Of a stretch of 15,794 nt of DNA, positions 8,123 through 14,857 are shown piece by piece. The stretch spans positions 1-15,794 of the forward strand of contig DHHU01000028.1 in assembly GCA_002403445.1 (NCBI GenBank), in the 5' to 3' direction. A program made the translations under genes and the position numbers. Within the stretch, counting starts at the first letter, position 1; every line of letters starts with the position of its first letter. The notes below the pieces were generated by a model, which saw only the letters and a list, made by a program, of their open reading frames with translations, was not told the origin of the DNA and searched no databases. The stretch comes from Salinisphaeraceae bacterium UBA4764. Lineage in GTDB: Bacteria > Pseudomonadota > Gammaproteobacteria > Nevskiales > Salinisphaeraceae.

Positions 8123-8683
8123 TCATACCAGCCACATCAGGGCAAGCGCGACTGCCACGATGATCGGCCGTTTGAGTTCCCGGCTGTCAACCAGCATACG
8201 CCACGAAAACTGCTGTTCTTGATCGCGGCGTGCTGGTGCCAGACGCGGGAAAAAATCCGGTGTTGTAGCCGCGTGCTCGGTAAATTGCTCGGGAAACGCG
8301 GCGCGCAAGCGCGGATATTCGCGCGCATACTTAGCTGGCAGGTACCAACCAAGGAATACGACAACCCCGATAATGCCTATCAGCCAACTCGCAATGCCGC
8401 GCGGGCTGGCCGGATTACCCGCAGAGATAAATAGACCGATCATAGCCACGAACGATCCGAAATAAGCCGGGTTGCGTGTGTGGGCATAGGGTCCGGTCAT
8501 CACCAGGACCCGGTTTTTCTGGAGATAGCCGTAAGTCCAAAACCGAATCACCACCCCGAAAGCCGTCACACAGACGCCAACTGAAAAGTAGAGTGGACGC
8601 GGATCAGCCAAAACCAGAAACGCGGCCACACCGATGGCGACAAGTATCTTAAAGATCAAGGTGCGTTGCTTGTTTACAGACAT
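8123..8683 (-). CDS. isoprenylcysteine carboxyl methyltransferase-like membrane protein (copy 2)
   Basis: 186-aa multi-pass membrane protein of the same ICMT-like family as its downstream neighbour. GPYAHTRNPAYFG is at 64-76, preceded by GYLQKN (52-57). Helices are at about 9-26, 32-48, 77-89 and 98-113, then REYPRLRAAFPEQF and PDFFPRL, the motif pattern shared with copy 1, ending in IIVAVALALMWLV. The pair most likely arose by tandem duplication and then diverged. It is probably the first gene of the leftward unit that continues through copy 1 to the ThuA-like gene. A perfect TTGACA lies at 8714-8719 on the minus strand, about 30 nt upstream of the ATG, but I see no convincing -10 box and no Shine-Dalgarno sequence. 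The substrate is unknown. Confidence 0.85.
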   Translation of the reverse strand: MSVNKQRTLIFKILVAIGVAAFLVLADPRPLYFSVGVCVTAFGVVIRFWTYGYLQKNRVLVMTGPYAHTRNPAYFGSFVAMIGLFISAGNPASPRGIASWLIGIIGVVVFLGWYLPAKYAREYPRLRAAFPEQFTEHAATTPDFFPRLAPARRDQEQQFSWRMLVDSRELKRPIIVAVALALMWLV

Positions 8684-9534
8684 TAATTAGGACAACAAAT
8701 AAACCAGCGGCATTGTCAACGCATATCCCGGACGGCAGCCGAGTTCGGGTCATTCATAGACTTTGATCCTCAAGGGATAGAATACCAGCCCGTATTTGCT
8801 TTTAGCTTAACTAGGGCGCTTGCTGATTCATAGCGACACGACAGCGTTTCACCCAAAAAATCTACAAAAATCAGTATTCACATCCCCCGATGGCAGCTTG
8901 GGGTACAGGCCATCGAAAGTCCATGTAGCTCGGCGTCGCGACCCTACGTGCGACATGGGCACCAACTAAAACCTGGACTCAAAAAGCAAACCCTATACGG
9001 CACGTTAATTTTATACATTCGATCCCGGGAAACAATTGCCAGGCTATACAAAGCTTTGATTCAACAAGAGCTAATCAGCTGGGTATTCACGGCCAATAAC
9101 CTACAGCAGCCGAATTTGCCTTTGCCTCCGAGGAAGTCCACTCGGTTCGTGCTTCTGGGTACAGCGCGCGCGCTGAACTAGGCTTGGTCATTAAGAAACC
9201 TCCTTAGGCATCATCGCGGTCACGCTGGCGTGCTCCGGGCGCGGCTGGCAAGCAAGAGTGATTTATGCTTGCTCATGGTGCGGTAGCAAGCGCTCGTGCA
9301 GTTCAGGCGCGCGCAAAGCCTCGGCTTTTCTCGCTTTGCCAAATTAGTACGGACCCCGATACGGCGCATTGCGCCTGGTAACAGTACTTTTGGGACTCAA
9401 ACATGATCCGCGAGGATTCATACAGTGGTTGCTCAATACCAATTTCATGTTTGGGGCTGTCATCGGCGCGTTACATCCGTACTTACCCAACTTTGGCTGC
9501 CCATTATCCGAAGAGCGAGGCACAACTCTACCGT
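8684..9534. other. long intergenic region, probably with decayed gene fragments
   Basis: About 850 bp between the start of the ICMT-like unit and the end of the crt operon. I find no confident gene, tRNA or insertion-sequence ends. It has a TTGACA hexamer at 8714-8719 (minus strand). It also has a 7-bp inverted repeat GCAAGCA/TGCTTGC at 9248-9254 and 9266-9272 with an 11-nt loop and no T tract. Two short reading frames are listed separately. On the minus strand just before the 34-codon ORF, another frame ends in ARQRDRDDA and a TAA at 9204-9206, with the ribosome binding site overlapping that stop as in an operon junction. Several frames break after 20-60 codons, which suggests erosion of former genes. 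Confidence 0.5.
9087..9191 (-). CDS. short ORF with full-consensus Shine-Dalgarno (small protein or truncated gene)
   Basis: A 34-codon frame starting MTKPSSARALYPEARTEW and ending in TGA at 9087-9089. Its ATG is preceded at 6-nt spacing by TAAGGAGGT (minus strand, 9198-9206), a full nine-base match to the complement of the 16S rRNA 3' end and the strongest ribosome binding site in the window. The TAA at 9204-9206 also closes an upstream frame, as at an operon junction. I recognise no family; the product is hydrophilic with no membrane segment. It may be the beheaded start of a gene whose remainder has been lost, or a real small protein. Confidence 0.25.
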   Translation of the reverse strand: MTKPSSARALYPEARTEWTSSEAKANSAAVGYWP

Positions 9535-9545
9535 TCATCCGGTAG
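9348..9545 (+). pseudogene. possible C-terminal coding remnant
   Basis: On the plus strand, the frame between a TAG at 9345 and a TAG at 9543 reads like genuine protein: a hydrophobic LVTVLLGLK, then GFIQWLLNTNFMFGAVIGAL (near 9411-9470) and PLSEERGTTLPFIR at the end. There is no ATG start near its beginning and the frame is closed upstream, so a truncated gene is the simplest reading. Its last 11 bases overlap the blh gene on the other strand. I do not recognise the family. The opposite strand also has a 64-codon frame here, so which strand was coding, if either, is not settled. Confidence 0.22.
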
Positions 9546-10395
9546 AGCGTTGTCGTGTCAGACGGTCGACCAGCAGCATGTGCGGTACAGTCAGGCAGGC
9601 CAGTCCCACAAACACCGTGCGCATGAGAGTGGCATCGACATTAACGTTTTGTTTGACGATTAAAAGTGCGGCCGCCAGGCACGCGAGCAGAGTCGCAACA
9701 GTCGGCAAAAGCGCAGCCCGTATGCCTGTTGCAGTAGAAAAGCCAATTGATCTCGTGGCGTTGCGGAAATGGCGTGGAGAATGCAAACCGCAAAAGTAAA
9801 CCGCGAAATGCAACAACGGGGGGAGCACGATCGCCGATACGGCGAGTGCAGCCCATTCAGCCCGGGCGTTGTTACTCTGCCGACGTGCAGCCACTAGGGC
9901 GAGGGGGATGGCGATCCAGCCCACGACGGCCGTACCGCGGGCCACCATACTTGCCGAGTTCGCCGGGGCCAGAAAAGCAAACAACTCTGTAACGTGATGC
10001 AGGTGCGCGGCAACCGGAAGTGCGACCGCAAGCAAACCGCCGGGGATAGCGGCCCAGCCATTGGCCGAAACGGTCCAGTCATCGGAGAAGTGAAGCGCTG
10101 AATAGGCGAGGAAAGCCGCGAGCGCAAGGCCTGGCGCGATGAGCCAGAACCCCAGCATCGCGGCCGTGGCACCTAGGTAGACAGCTACGAATCGCGCGGC
10201 GGCTTTGCCTGTTGGAAGTGGAAAGAGTGCCCGCGCGATCTCGAAATCTAGCGCACCGTGCGGCAAGCCAAGGACAGCCACGAGCGGCGCCAGCATCCGG
10301 AGTTGCGCCGATGGCCCGGGAGACGCCAGTTCGAGCACTAGGATCACCCCGACCACCAGTGCCGTGAAAACGATAGTGTGCCGCTGCACCCTCAT
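9535..10395 (-). CDS. blh: beta-carotene 15,15'-dioxygenase, Brp/Blh family
   Basis: Iron-dependent membrane enzyme that cleaves beta-carotene symmetrically into two all-trans retinal molecules, the chromophore of the rhodopsin encoded at the head of this operon. It has 286 aa and many hydrophobic helices. Family motifs with iron-ligand histidines are visible: GLPHGALDFEI (His46), SALHFSDDW (His102), LHFAVYFCGLHSPRH (196-209; His196, His205, His209) and CLTVPHMLLVDRL (His272). The ATG overlaps the crtY stop in an ATGA, so translation is probably coupled. This is the last confident gene of the operon; no clear intrinsic terminator follows it. Members of this family are annotated as Blh in proteorhodopsin clusters and Brp in haloarchaea. 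Confidence 0.95.
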   Translation of the reverse strand: MRVQRHTIVFTALVVGVILVLELASPGPSAQLRMLAPLVAVLGLPHGALDFEIARALFPLPTGKAAARFVAVYLGATAAMLGFWLIAPGLALAAFLAYSALHFSDDWTVSANGWAAIPGGLLAVALPVAAHLHHVTELFAFLAPANSASMVARGTAVVGWIAIPLALVAARRQSNNARAEWAALAVSAIVLPPLLHFAVYFCGLHSPRHFRNATRSIGFSTATGIRAALLPTVATLLACLAAALLIVKQNVNVDATLMRTVFVGLACLTVPHMLLVDRLTRQRSTG

Positions 10396-11519
10396 GACAA
10401 GCCTAGCGCCGCGCGCAAAAACAGAACTGGCGGTAGCGACGTGATCACAGACATTCGGTCACCGGTCGTCACGGAACCCGACAGAAATCGCTCCAGCCGT
10501 TCGGACCGTGCGTTGGTGAAAAGGGCGAAGAAGAGCTCGGGGCCGTATTCCGGGGCTGAGCGGATGACGCGCAGGAAAAGACGATCAATCACACGCGTCA
10601 CAGCGCCGTCCAGCCGCGTATCGAGCCAAGGCGTGTCATTAGTGCCGATAATCTGTCCGGCCAGACGGTCGGACATCCGCTGGATGCGCTGGAAGGCATA
10701 GCCCGTACTCGGTCGCGCCGCACCGCCTCCCAGTCCGATACGGGCATAGCCGTGCGCCGGCCCTTTGGCGACCCCGTATCCGGCCTCCATCGGCAACGCG
10801 CCTGTCTCTTGGCGCAATACGGTCTTGATTGCACCATCGACATGCGCTTGACATTCTGCGTCGAGCCAGGTGTCCAGCAAGTTACTTGAGGGCTTTTCAG
10901 GACCGAACCGGGTCACTTCGACAAGCGCGTGATCCGTGGCAAAAGGCAATACATAGACGAAATCTATGCCGTCGGCGTGTGGCGGACGAAACTCCATGAG
11001 CCCAACACTCGAAGGATCGAAACATGCACGGTCCGTCCGGATTTCAACGCCGCGAAAGAATTGGCCGTAATGGGGCGGGGTCCGGGGTGGACGCGCGTCA
11101 ATGAGGATGCGCGCCGTCAGACGACCGCGCGTTGTGTCCACCGTCCAACTACCGGCCTGACCAGCGGTAGCCGTGGCCGTGGTGTCTAGCCACAGACGAA
11201 TGTTGTTGCCGTCCTCGCAATGCCGCAGAGCGGTTTTGTAGAACTCCGCCGACGAAATAGCGACATAGGGCAAAGCCATCGAGCCGCGCGTGACCATATT
11301 GTCATTGTGGCTTACCTGCCACTGATTCCAGCGTTTGCGGATACAGGTATCAAACGGATGGGGATCGGTGTACCAATGACACCATGTCCGATCCTCGACA
11401 TAGTTCGATCTCGGCTCGACAACTCCAACTCTGGGCCAGGCTCCCGATAGACGAGTCGCAAGGCTGAGACCGGCGCACCCTCCGCCCAAAATCAGGATGT
11501 CTAGCTCGGGCTGAGGCAT
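10392..11519 (-). CDS. crtY: lycopene beta-cyclase (CrtY type)
   Basis: Flavoprotein that cyclises both ends of lycopene to form beta-carotene, the substrate of Blh. It has 375 aa, as usual for bacterial CrtY. The N-terminal dinucleotide-binding motif ILGGGCAGLSLA is at 10-21, followed by VVEPRSNYVEDRTWCHW (33-49), the CrtY block after the Rossmann fold. GLMEFRP (173-179), DFVYVLPF (186-193) and ALVEVTRF (198-205) follow. Glu201 in the last corresponds to the catalytic Glu of the IEDT-like motif, although the next acidic residue is Val here. GYGVAKG and GYARIGLGGGAARPSTGYAF complete the flavin and substrate region. It starts 3 bp after the crtB stop and overlaps blh by 4 bp. Confidence 0.95.
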   Translation of the reverse strand: MPQPELDILILGGGCAGLSLATRLSGAWPRVGVVEPRSNYVEDRTWCHWYTDPHPFDTCIRKRWNQWQVSHNDNMVTRGSMALPYVAISSAEFYKTALRHCEDGNNIRLWLDTTATATAGQAGSWTVDTTRGRLTARILIDARPPRTPPHYGQFFRGVEIRTDRACFDPSSVGLMEFRPPHADGIDFVYVLPFATDHALVEVTRFGPEKPSSNLLDTWLDAECQAHVDGAIKTVLRQETGALPMEAGYGVAKGPAHGYARIGLGGGAARPSTGYAFQRIQRMSDRLAGQIIGTNDTPWLDTRLDGAVTRVIDRLFLRVIRSAPEYGPELFFALFTNARSERLERFLSGSVTTGDRMSVITSLPPVLFLRAALGLS

Positions 11520-11522
11520 GGG

Positions 11523-12365
11523 CTACTCCGCCACCGCAGCCCCGAACGGTCGGACCAGTGCCGGTAAAGCGCGGAATACAACCAAAACCTTGGTGAATAG
11601 CGGCAGATGAACTCGGCGATCAATCGCGATATCCCCACACCCTCGAAGCTGTCTGCCGATAGCGCGGTACAGAGCGGCCGCGACCGCAACTGTCACCCGG
11701 ACGCGTAGCGGCAGTTCTGGCAGGCCCGAAAGACCGTGGGAATAATATCGTTCGGCCATTTCGAGAGCTCGATAGACGGCTGACCTTACCTGAGCCCTGT
11801 CCACGGTCGAGGAGGCCGCCAATTCGGCGGCCGATGCCCGCAACCAAGTACCGGGCAGATAGCGACGCCCAGCACGTGCATCCTCGCCCACATCGCGCAC
11901 GATATTGGTGAGCTGCATGGCGATACCGAGAGAGGCGGCTCTCGACCGAGCTTCGGGGCCGCGAATGCCGTAGAGATCGCAGAACAATAGCCCCACGGTA
12001 CCAGCAACGTGCCAAGCATAATCAATCAGATCGGCCTCGTCCTGAAGTTGTACCGTGTTGGTATCCCTCAGCACGCCGGCAGTAAGTTCAGCCAAGGTGG
12101 CTAAGCTCTCCAGACGCCCGGCAAATAGCTTGTTGGCTTCAACTACCAGCGGATCCGCCATAGCTGCCCCGCCCCGAAGTTCGGTCTCGATGCGGGCGAG
12201 GCGACGCACGGCAGCTTGGCTACCGTCACGATCGGCAAGGTCGTCCAGCGTCCGACAAACGGCATAAAGACGGGCAATTCGACCTCGCTCGGACCTCGGT
12301 AACAATCGAGTCGCGGGCGCGAAACTTCGCGCATGCTCGGCGAATAAGCGTTCGGCCTCGGTCAT
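11523..12365 (-). CDS. crtB: 15-cis-phytoene synthase
   Basis: Condenses two GGPP molecules head to head to phytoene, the committed step of carotenoid synthesis. It has 280 aa, slightly short but within the squalene/phytoene synthase family. Both Mg-binding Asp-rich motifs are present: DDLAD (41-45) in YAVCRTLDDLAD, and DVGED (158-162) in QLTNIVRDVGEDARAGRRYLP. YAWHVAGTVG (116-125) matches the conserved YxxHVAGxVG block. The Arg/Asp pattern for diphosphate binding looks intact, so the enzyme should be active. The ATG overlaps the crtI stop (ATGA), so the two are translationally coupled. Confidence 0.96.
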   Translation of the reverse strand: MTEAERLFAEHARSFAPATRLLPRSERGRIARLYAVCRTLDDLADRDGSQAAVRRLARIETELRGGAAMADPLVVEANKLFAGRLESLATLAELTAGVLRDTNTVQLQDEADLIDYAWHVAGTVGLLFCDLYGIRGPEARSRAASLGIAMQLTNIVRDVGEDARAGRRYLPGTWLRASAAELAASSTVDRAQVRSAVYRALEMAERYYSHGLSGLPELPLRVRVTVAVAAALYRAIGRQLRGCGDIAIDRRVHLPLFTKVLVVFRALPALVRPFGAAVAE

Positions 12366-13900
12366 GTCACTGGCGCCGGATCGGGCACCATAGACTCTAT
12401 CACTTTGGCCGAGCTGATGACGCCGGGGACACCGGCCCCCGGATGCGTGCCTGCGCCTACGAGATAGAGCCCTCGGACTCCTTCCCCGCGATTGTGATAG
12501 CGAAACCAGGCGGATTGCGTAAAGTACGGCGAAATCGAGAATCCGGCACCCGCTTCCGATAGATAATCGGTTTCAAAATCCTCGGGCGTCTTGGCGAATT
12601 CTGCACAGATCGTATCCCGCAGACCGGGAAGCAATGTGGCGTCGAGCGCGGCGACGATACGGTCACGCAGGCGCGGGCCTGCCACCGACCAGTCGACCCC
12701 GGCGCGCAGATTGGGTACCGGACACAAAACGTAGAAACTGTCGCAGCCTTCAGGCGCGAAACTCGCGTCAGTCGCAGTCGGGCGATGAAGGTAGAGCGAA
12801 AAATCCTCGGCTAGCACACCGCGATGGAATATATCGGCCAATAGCTCGCGGTGGCGATTCCCGAACCAGACCGTATGATGAGCCACTTCCGGCCATTGCC
12901 GGCGCGCTCCAAAGTAGAGCACATAGAGCCCCATGGACAAGCGGGCAGATCGATTACGCAAACGGGCTATAAGCCCGGCAGAACCGGTGGGCAGCAAGTC
13001 CCTATACAGGCGAATGGGATCGGTGTTGGCGACAACCACGTCTGCAGTCTCGGTAGTTCCGTCGGCACGGACAACACCCGTCGCACGACCGTTCGTTACG
13101 CTGATACGTTCGACTGTCGTATCCGTTTCAACAACGATGCCAACCTCCTGCATCAGGTGGTGCAATGCATCAACCAAAGCGCCAGTGCCGCCCATGGCGA
13201 ACCAAACACCGAATTCTCGCTCAAGGTGATTGATCATCGAATAGATCGACGTGGTATCGAATGGGTTGCCTCCCAGAAGAAGAGGCTGAATGGAAAAAGC
13301 CCGACGAAGCCGGTCATCCTTGAGATACCGCGATACCATTTTCCAGACACTGTCGTAACTGCGCAGGCGCAGAAGAGCTGGCACCTGTTGCAACATGAAT
13401 AGCGGATTATGAAACGGCTTGTGCGCCAGCTTTGTGAATGCAACTTCATAGATTGCGCGGCTTGCTTCGCCCAATCGGCGATAACCGTCAACGTCGTCCG
13501 GACTGAGGCGGGCAATCTCAGCTTCAGTCGCCGCTTCCGTCGGCCCGTATTTCAATGTTGTGCCATCGGGGAACCGAAAAGCGTACCAGGGATCCGGTGC
13601 AACGAGCTTGACGTAGTCGGTGAGCTGTTTGTCAAAAAGTGCAAATAGCTCCTCGAAAAGATGGGGCGCTGTCAATACGGTGGGACCCGCGTCATAGCGG
13701 AATCCGTCGCGCTCGTAGACCTGTGCACGCCCGCCCAAGCGTGTGCAGCGATCAATAAGCCGAACTGCGTAACCGCGGGCACGCAATCGCAGAGCCGCGG
13801 CAATACCGCCGAATCCGCCGCCCACCACAATTGCTTGATTGGCAGTGTTAATGGCAGTCGACGCCGGAAAGTCATGGCCAGATGCCGTGTTACGCGGCAT
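12362..13900 (-). CDS. crtI: phytoene desaturase (lycopene-forming)
   Basis: FAD-dependent desaturase that converts phytoene to lycopene. It has 512 aa, normal for CrtI. The N-terminal FAD motif AIVVGGGFGGIAAALRL is at 23-39, with LGGRA and RYDAGPTVLTAPHLFEELF downstream. The C-terminal family signature GLYLVGAGTHPGAGVPGV begins at 477. I assume four desaturations to all-trans lycopene because crtY and blh follow. The ATG lies within the last 11 bases of crtE, with GAGG about 10 nt upstream, and the stop overlaps crtB. The first 20 residues are polar and probably disordered. Confidence 0.97.
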   Translation of the reverse strand: MPRNTASGHDFPASTAINTANQAIVVGGGFGGIAAALRLRARGYAVRLIDRCTRLGGRAQVYERDGFRYDAGPTVLTAPHLFEELFALFDKQLTDYVKLVAPDPWYAFRFPDGTTLKYGPTEAATEAEIARLSPDDVDGYRRLGEASRAIYEVAFTKLAHKPFHNPLFMLQQVPALLRLRSYDSVWKMVSRYLKDDRLRRAFSIQPLLLGGNPFDTTSIYSMINHLEREFGVWFAMGGTGALVDALHHLMQEVGIVVETDTTVERISVTNGRATGVVRADGTTETADVVVANTDPIRLYRDLLPTGSAGLIARLRNRSARLSMGLYVLYFGARRQWPEVAHHTVWFGNRHRELLADIFHRGVLAEDFSLYLHRPTATDASFAPEGCDSFYVLCPVPNLRAGVDWSVAGPRLRDRIVAALDATLLPGLRDTICAEFAKTPEDFETDYLSEAGAGFSISPYFTQSAWFRYHNRGEGVRGLYLVGAGTHPGAGVPGVISSAKVIESMVPDPAPVT

Positions 13901-14771
13901 CAGCAGATTGCCTCAATGGGCACGCTAGGCGTTGTGAAACTTCTGCTAGGGCATCGCCGGCGCCAGCGGGTAGAGCAGCCGCTTTGGCTTGAGCAGCTTC
14001 ACAGTGTTCCACCGCTCGGGCACGGCAGGCGATGACGGCGTCCGATTCCGTCAAGCAACGGGCCCGGGCGATCACGAAAACGGCATTGAGGCGTTCGGCA
14101 CGGCCTGGGCGTGCCGCATCATCATCAATATCTGCAATATCGTCGCGCATTTGGTATCCAACGGCGTAACGGCGACCCGCATCGTAAGCGTCGGCTATGG
14201 CATGATCGAATCCAGCCGCAGCAAGCGGTGCAGTCAGTGCAAGGGCAATGAGCGCACCGGACTTCTGCTTGGCAATTTGTTCGTAGCGTTCCAGATTGTT
14301 TAACGGGGTATAACAGGCAGCGCGGTCGGCGACCTGCCCGGTAATAGTTTCAGCAACGGCGGCATGCAGCTGATCCGACGCGACTCGAGATCTACTCGTT
14401 GCCATGGCCGCATGCGCTGCGGACAGGAAGAAGTCACCTAACATAAGTGCAACATCTTCCCCGTGAGAATGCCAGATCGCAGGTCGCCCACGACGGAGCG
14501 AGTCTCGATCCTGAAGGTCGTCGTGTACAAGTGCCGCGTTGTGTACAAGTTCGCAAGCCGCCGCAATAGACGACCGTGCATCTTGATTCAAACCAAGTGC
14601 TTCGCCTGCAGCCAAGGCAACCTGCGCCCGCAGGCGACCGCCACCGGCTGCTAGATGCTCGCGTCCAGCGGCCGCAACATCAGCTGGTAGTGGCCCGAAT
14701 ATCGAGTCAATCAGGGCATCGACTTCGGTAGTGCTCACTAGAGAGCTGGATGCCTCGGTTGTTTGGGACAT
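13890..14771 (-). CDS. crtE: geranylgeranyl diphosphate synthase (polyprenyl synthetase family)
   Basis: Extends prenyl diphosphates to GGPP for CrtB. From the start used here it has 293 aa. The first Asp-rich motif is DDLQD (84-88) in LVHDDLQDRDSLRRGRPA and the second is DDIAD (210-214) in GYQMRDDIADIDDD. The residues four and five places before the first motif are Ala, which leaves room for a C20 chain, as expected for a GGPP rather than FPP synthase. At the usual GGKR site the sequence is GGGRLRA (43-49), so the Lys that contacts IPP is Gly45. A longer frame starts at 14843, but its 24 extra codons run through a perfect hairpin, so I prefer the ATG at 14771 (weak GGA ribosome site, 6-nt spacing). 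The start is open. It overlaps crtI by 11 bp. Confidence 0.93.
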   Translation of the reverse strand: MSQTTEASSSLVSTTEVDALIDSIFGPLPADVAAAGREHLAAGGGRLRAQVALAAGEALGLNQDARSSIAAACELVHNAALVHDDLQDRDSLRRGRPAIWHSHGEDVALMLGDFFLSAAHAAMATSRSRVASDQLHAAVAETITGQVADRAACYTPLNNLERYEQIAKQKSGALIALALTAPLAAAGFDHAIADAYDAGRRYAVGYQMRDDIADIDDDAARPGRAERLNAVFVIARARCLTESDAVIACRARAVEHCEAAQAKAAALPAGAGDALAEVSQRLACPLRQSADAA

Positions 14772-14800
14772 GTCAAATCCAAGCAAGCGATCAGGATAGA

Positions 14801-14831
14801 ACAGGTCCCGCGGACCAGCCGCGGGACCTGT
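14801..14831 (-). terminator. strong hairpin between rhodopsin and crtE (attenuator or mRNA stabiliser)
   Basis: Perfect inverted repeat: ACAGGTCCCGCGG (14801-14813), a 5-nt loop, and the exact complement (14819-14831). The 13-bp stem is GC-rich. On the transcribed minus strand it lies 27 nt after the rhodopsin stop and is followed by TCTATCC, only a weak T tract. It may therefore be a leaky terminator or a 3' stabiliser for opsin mRNA, giving more rhodopsin than pigment enzymes. This is an inference from position and structure. Confidence 0.55.
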
Positions 14832-14857
14832 CGATTCATTCATCCGTTCACTAAAAA

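Noticed and set aside
8714..8719. TTGACA as the -35 box of a promoter for the ICMT-like unit
   Set aside because: The hexamer is perfect, but no acceptable -10 box lies 16-18 nt downstream, so I did not call a promoter.
8948..9181. 77-codon plus-strand ORF in the large intergenic region
   Set aside because: No ribosome binding site, no recognisable motif, composition unlike the neighbouring genes, and it runs antisense to the better-supported short frame at 9087-9191.
9363..9375. Palindrome GGCGCATTGCGCC as terminator of the crt operon
   Set aside because: The six-base arms leave a one-base loop and no T tract follows on the minus strand.
12851..13402. 183-codon plus-strand ORF inside crtI
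   Set aside because: It is antisense to crtI and has no recognisable domain; it results from the base composition of the crtI gene.
13989..14303. 104-codon plus-strand ORF inside crtE
   Set aside because: It is antisense to crtE, which has clear family motifs in its own frame.
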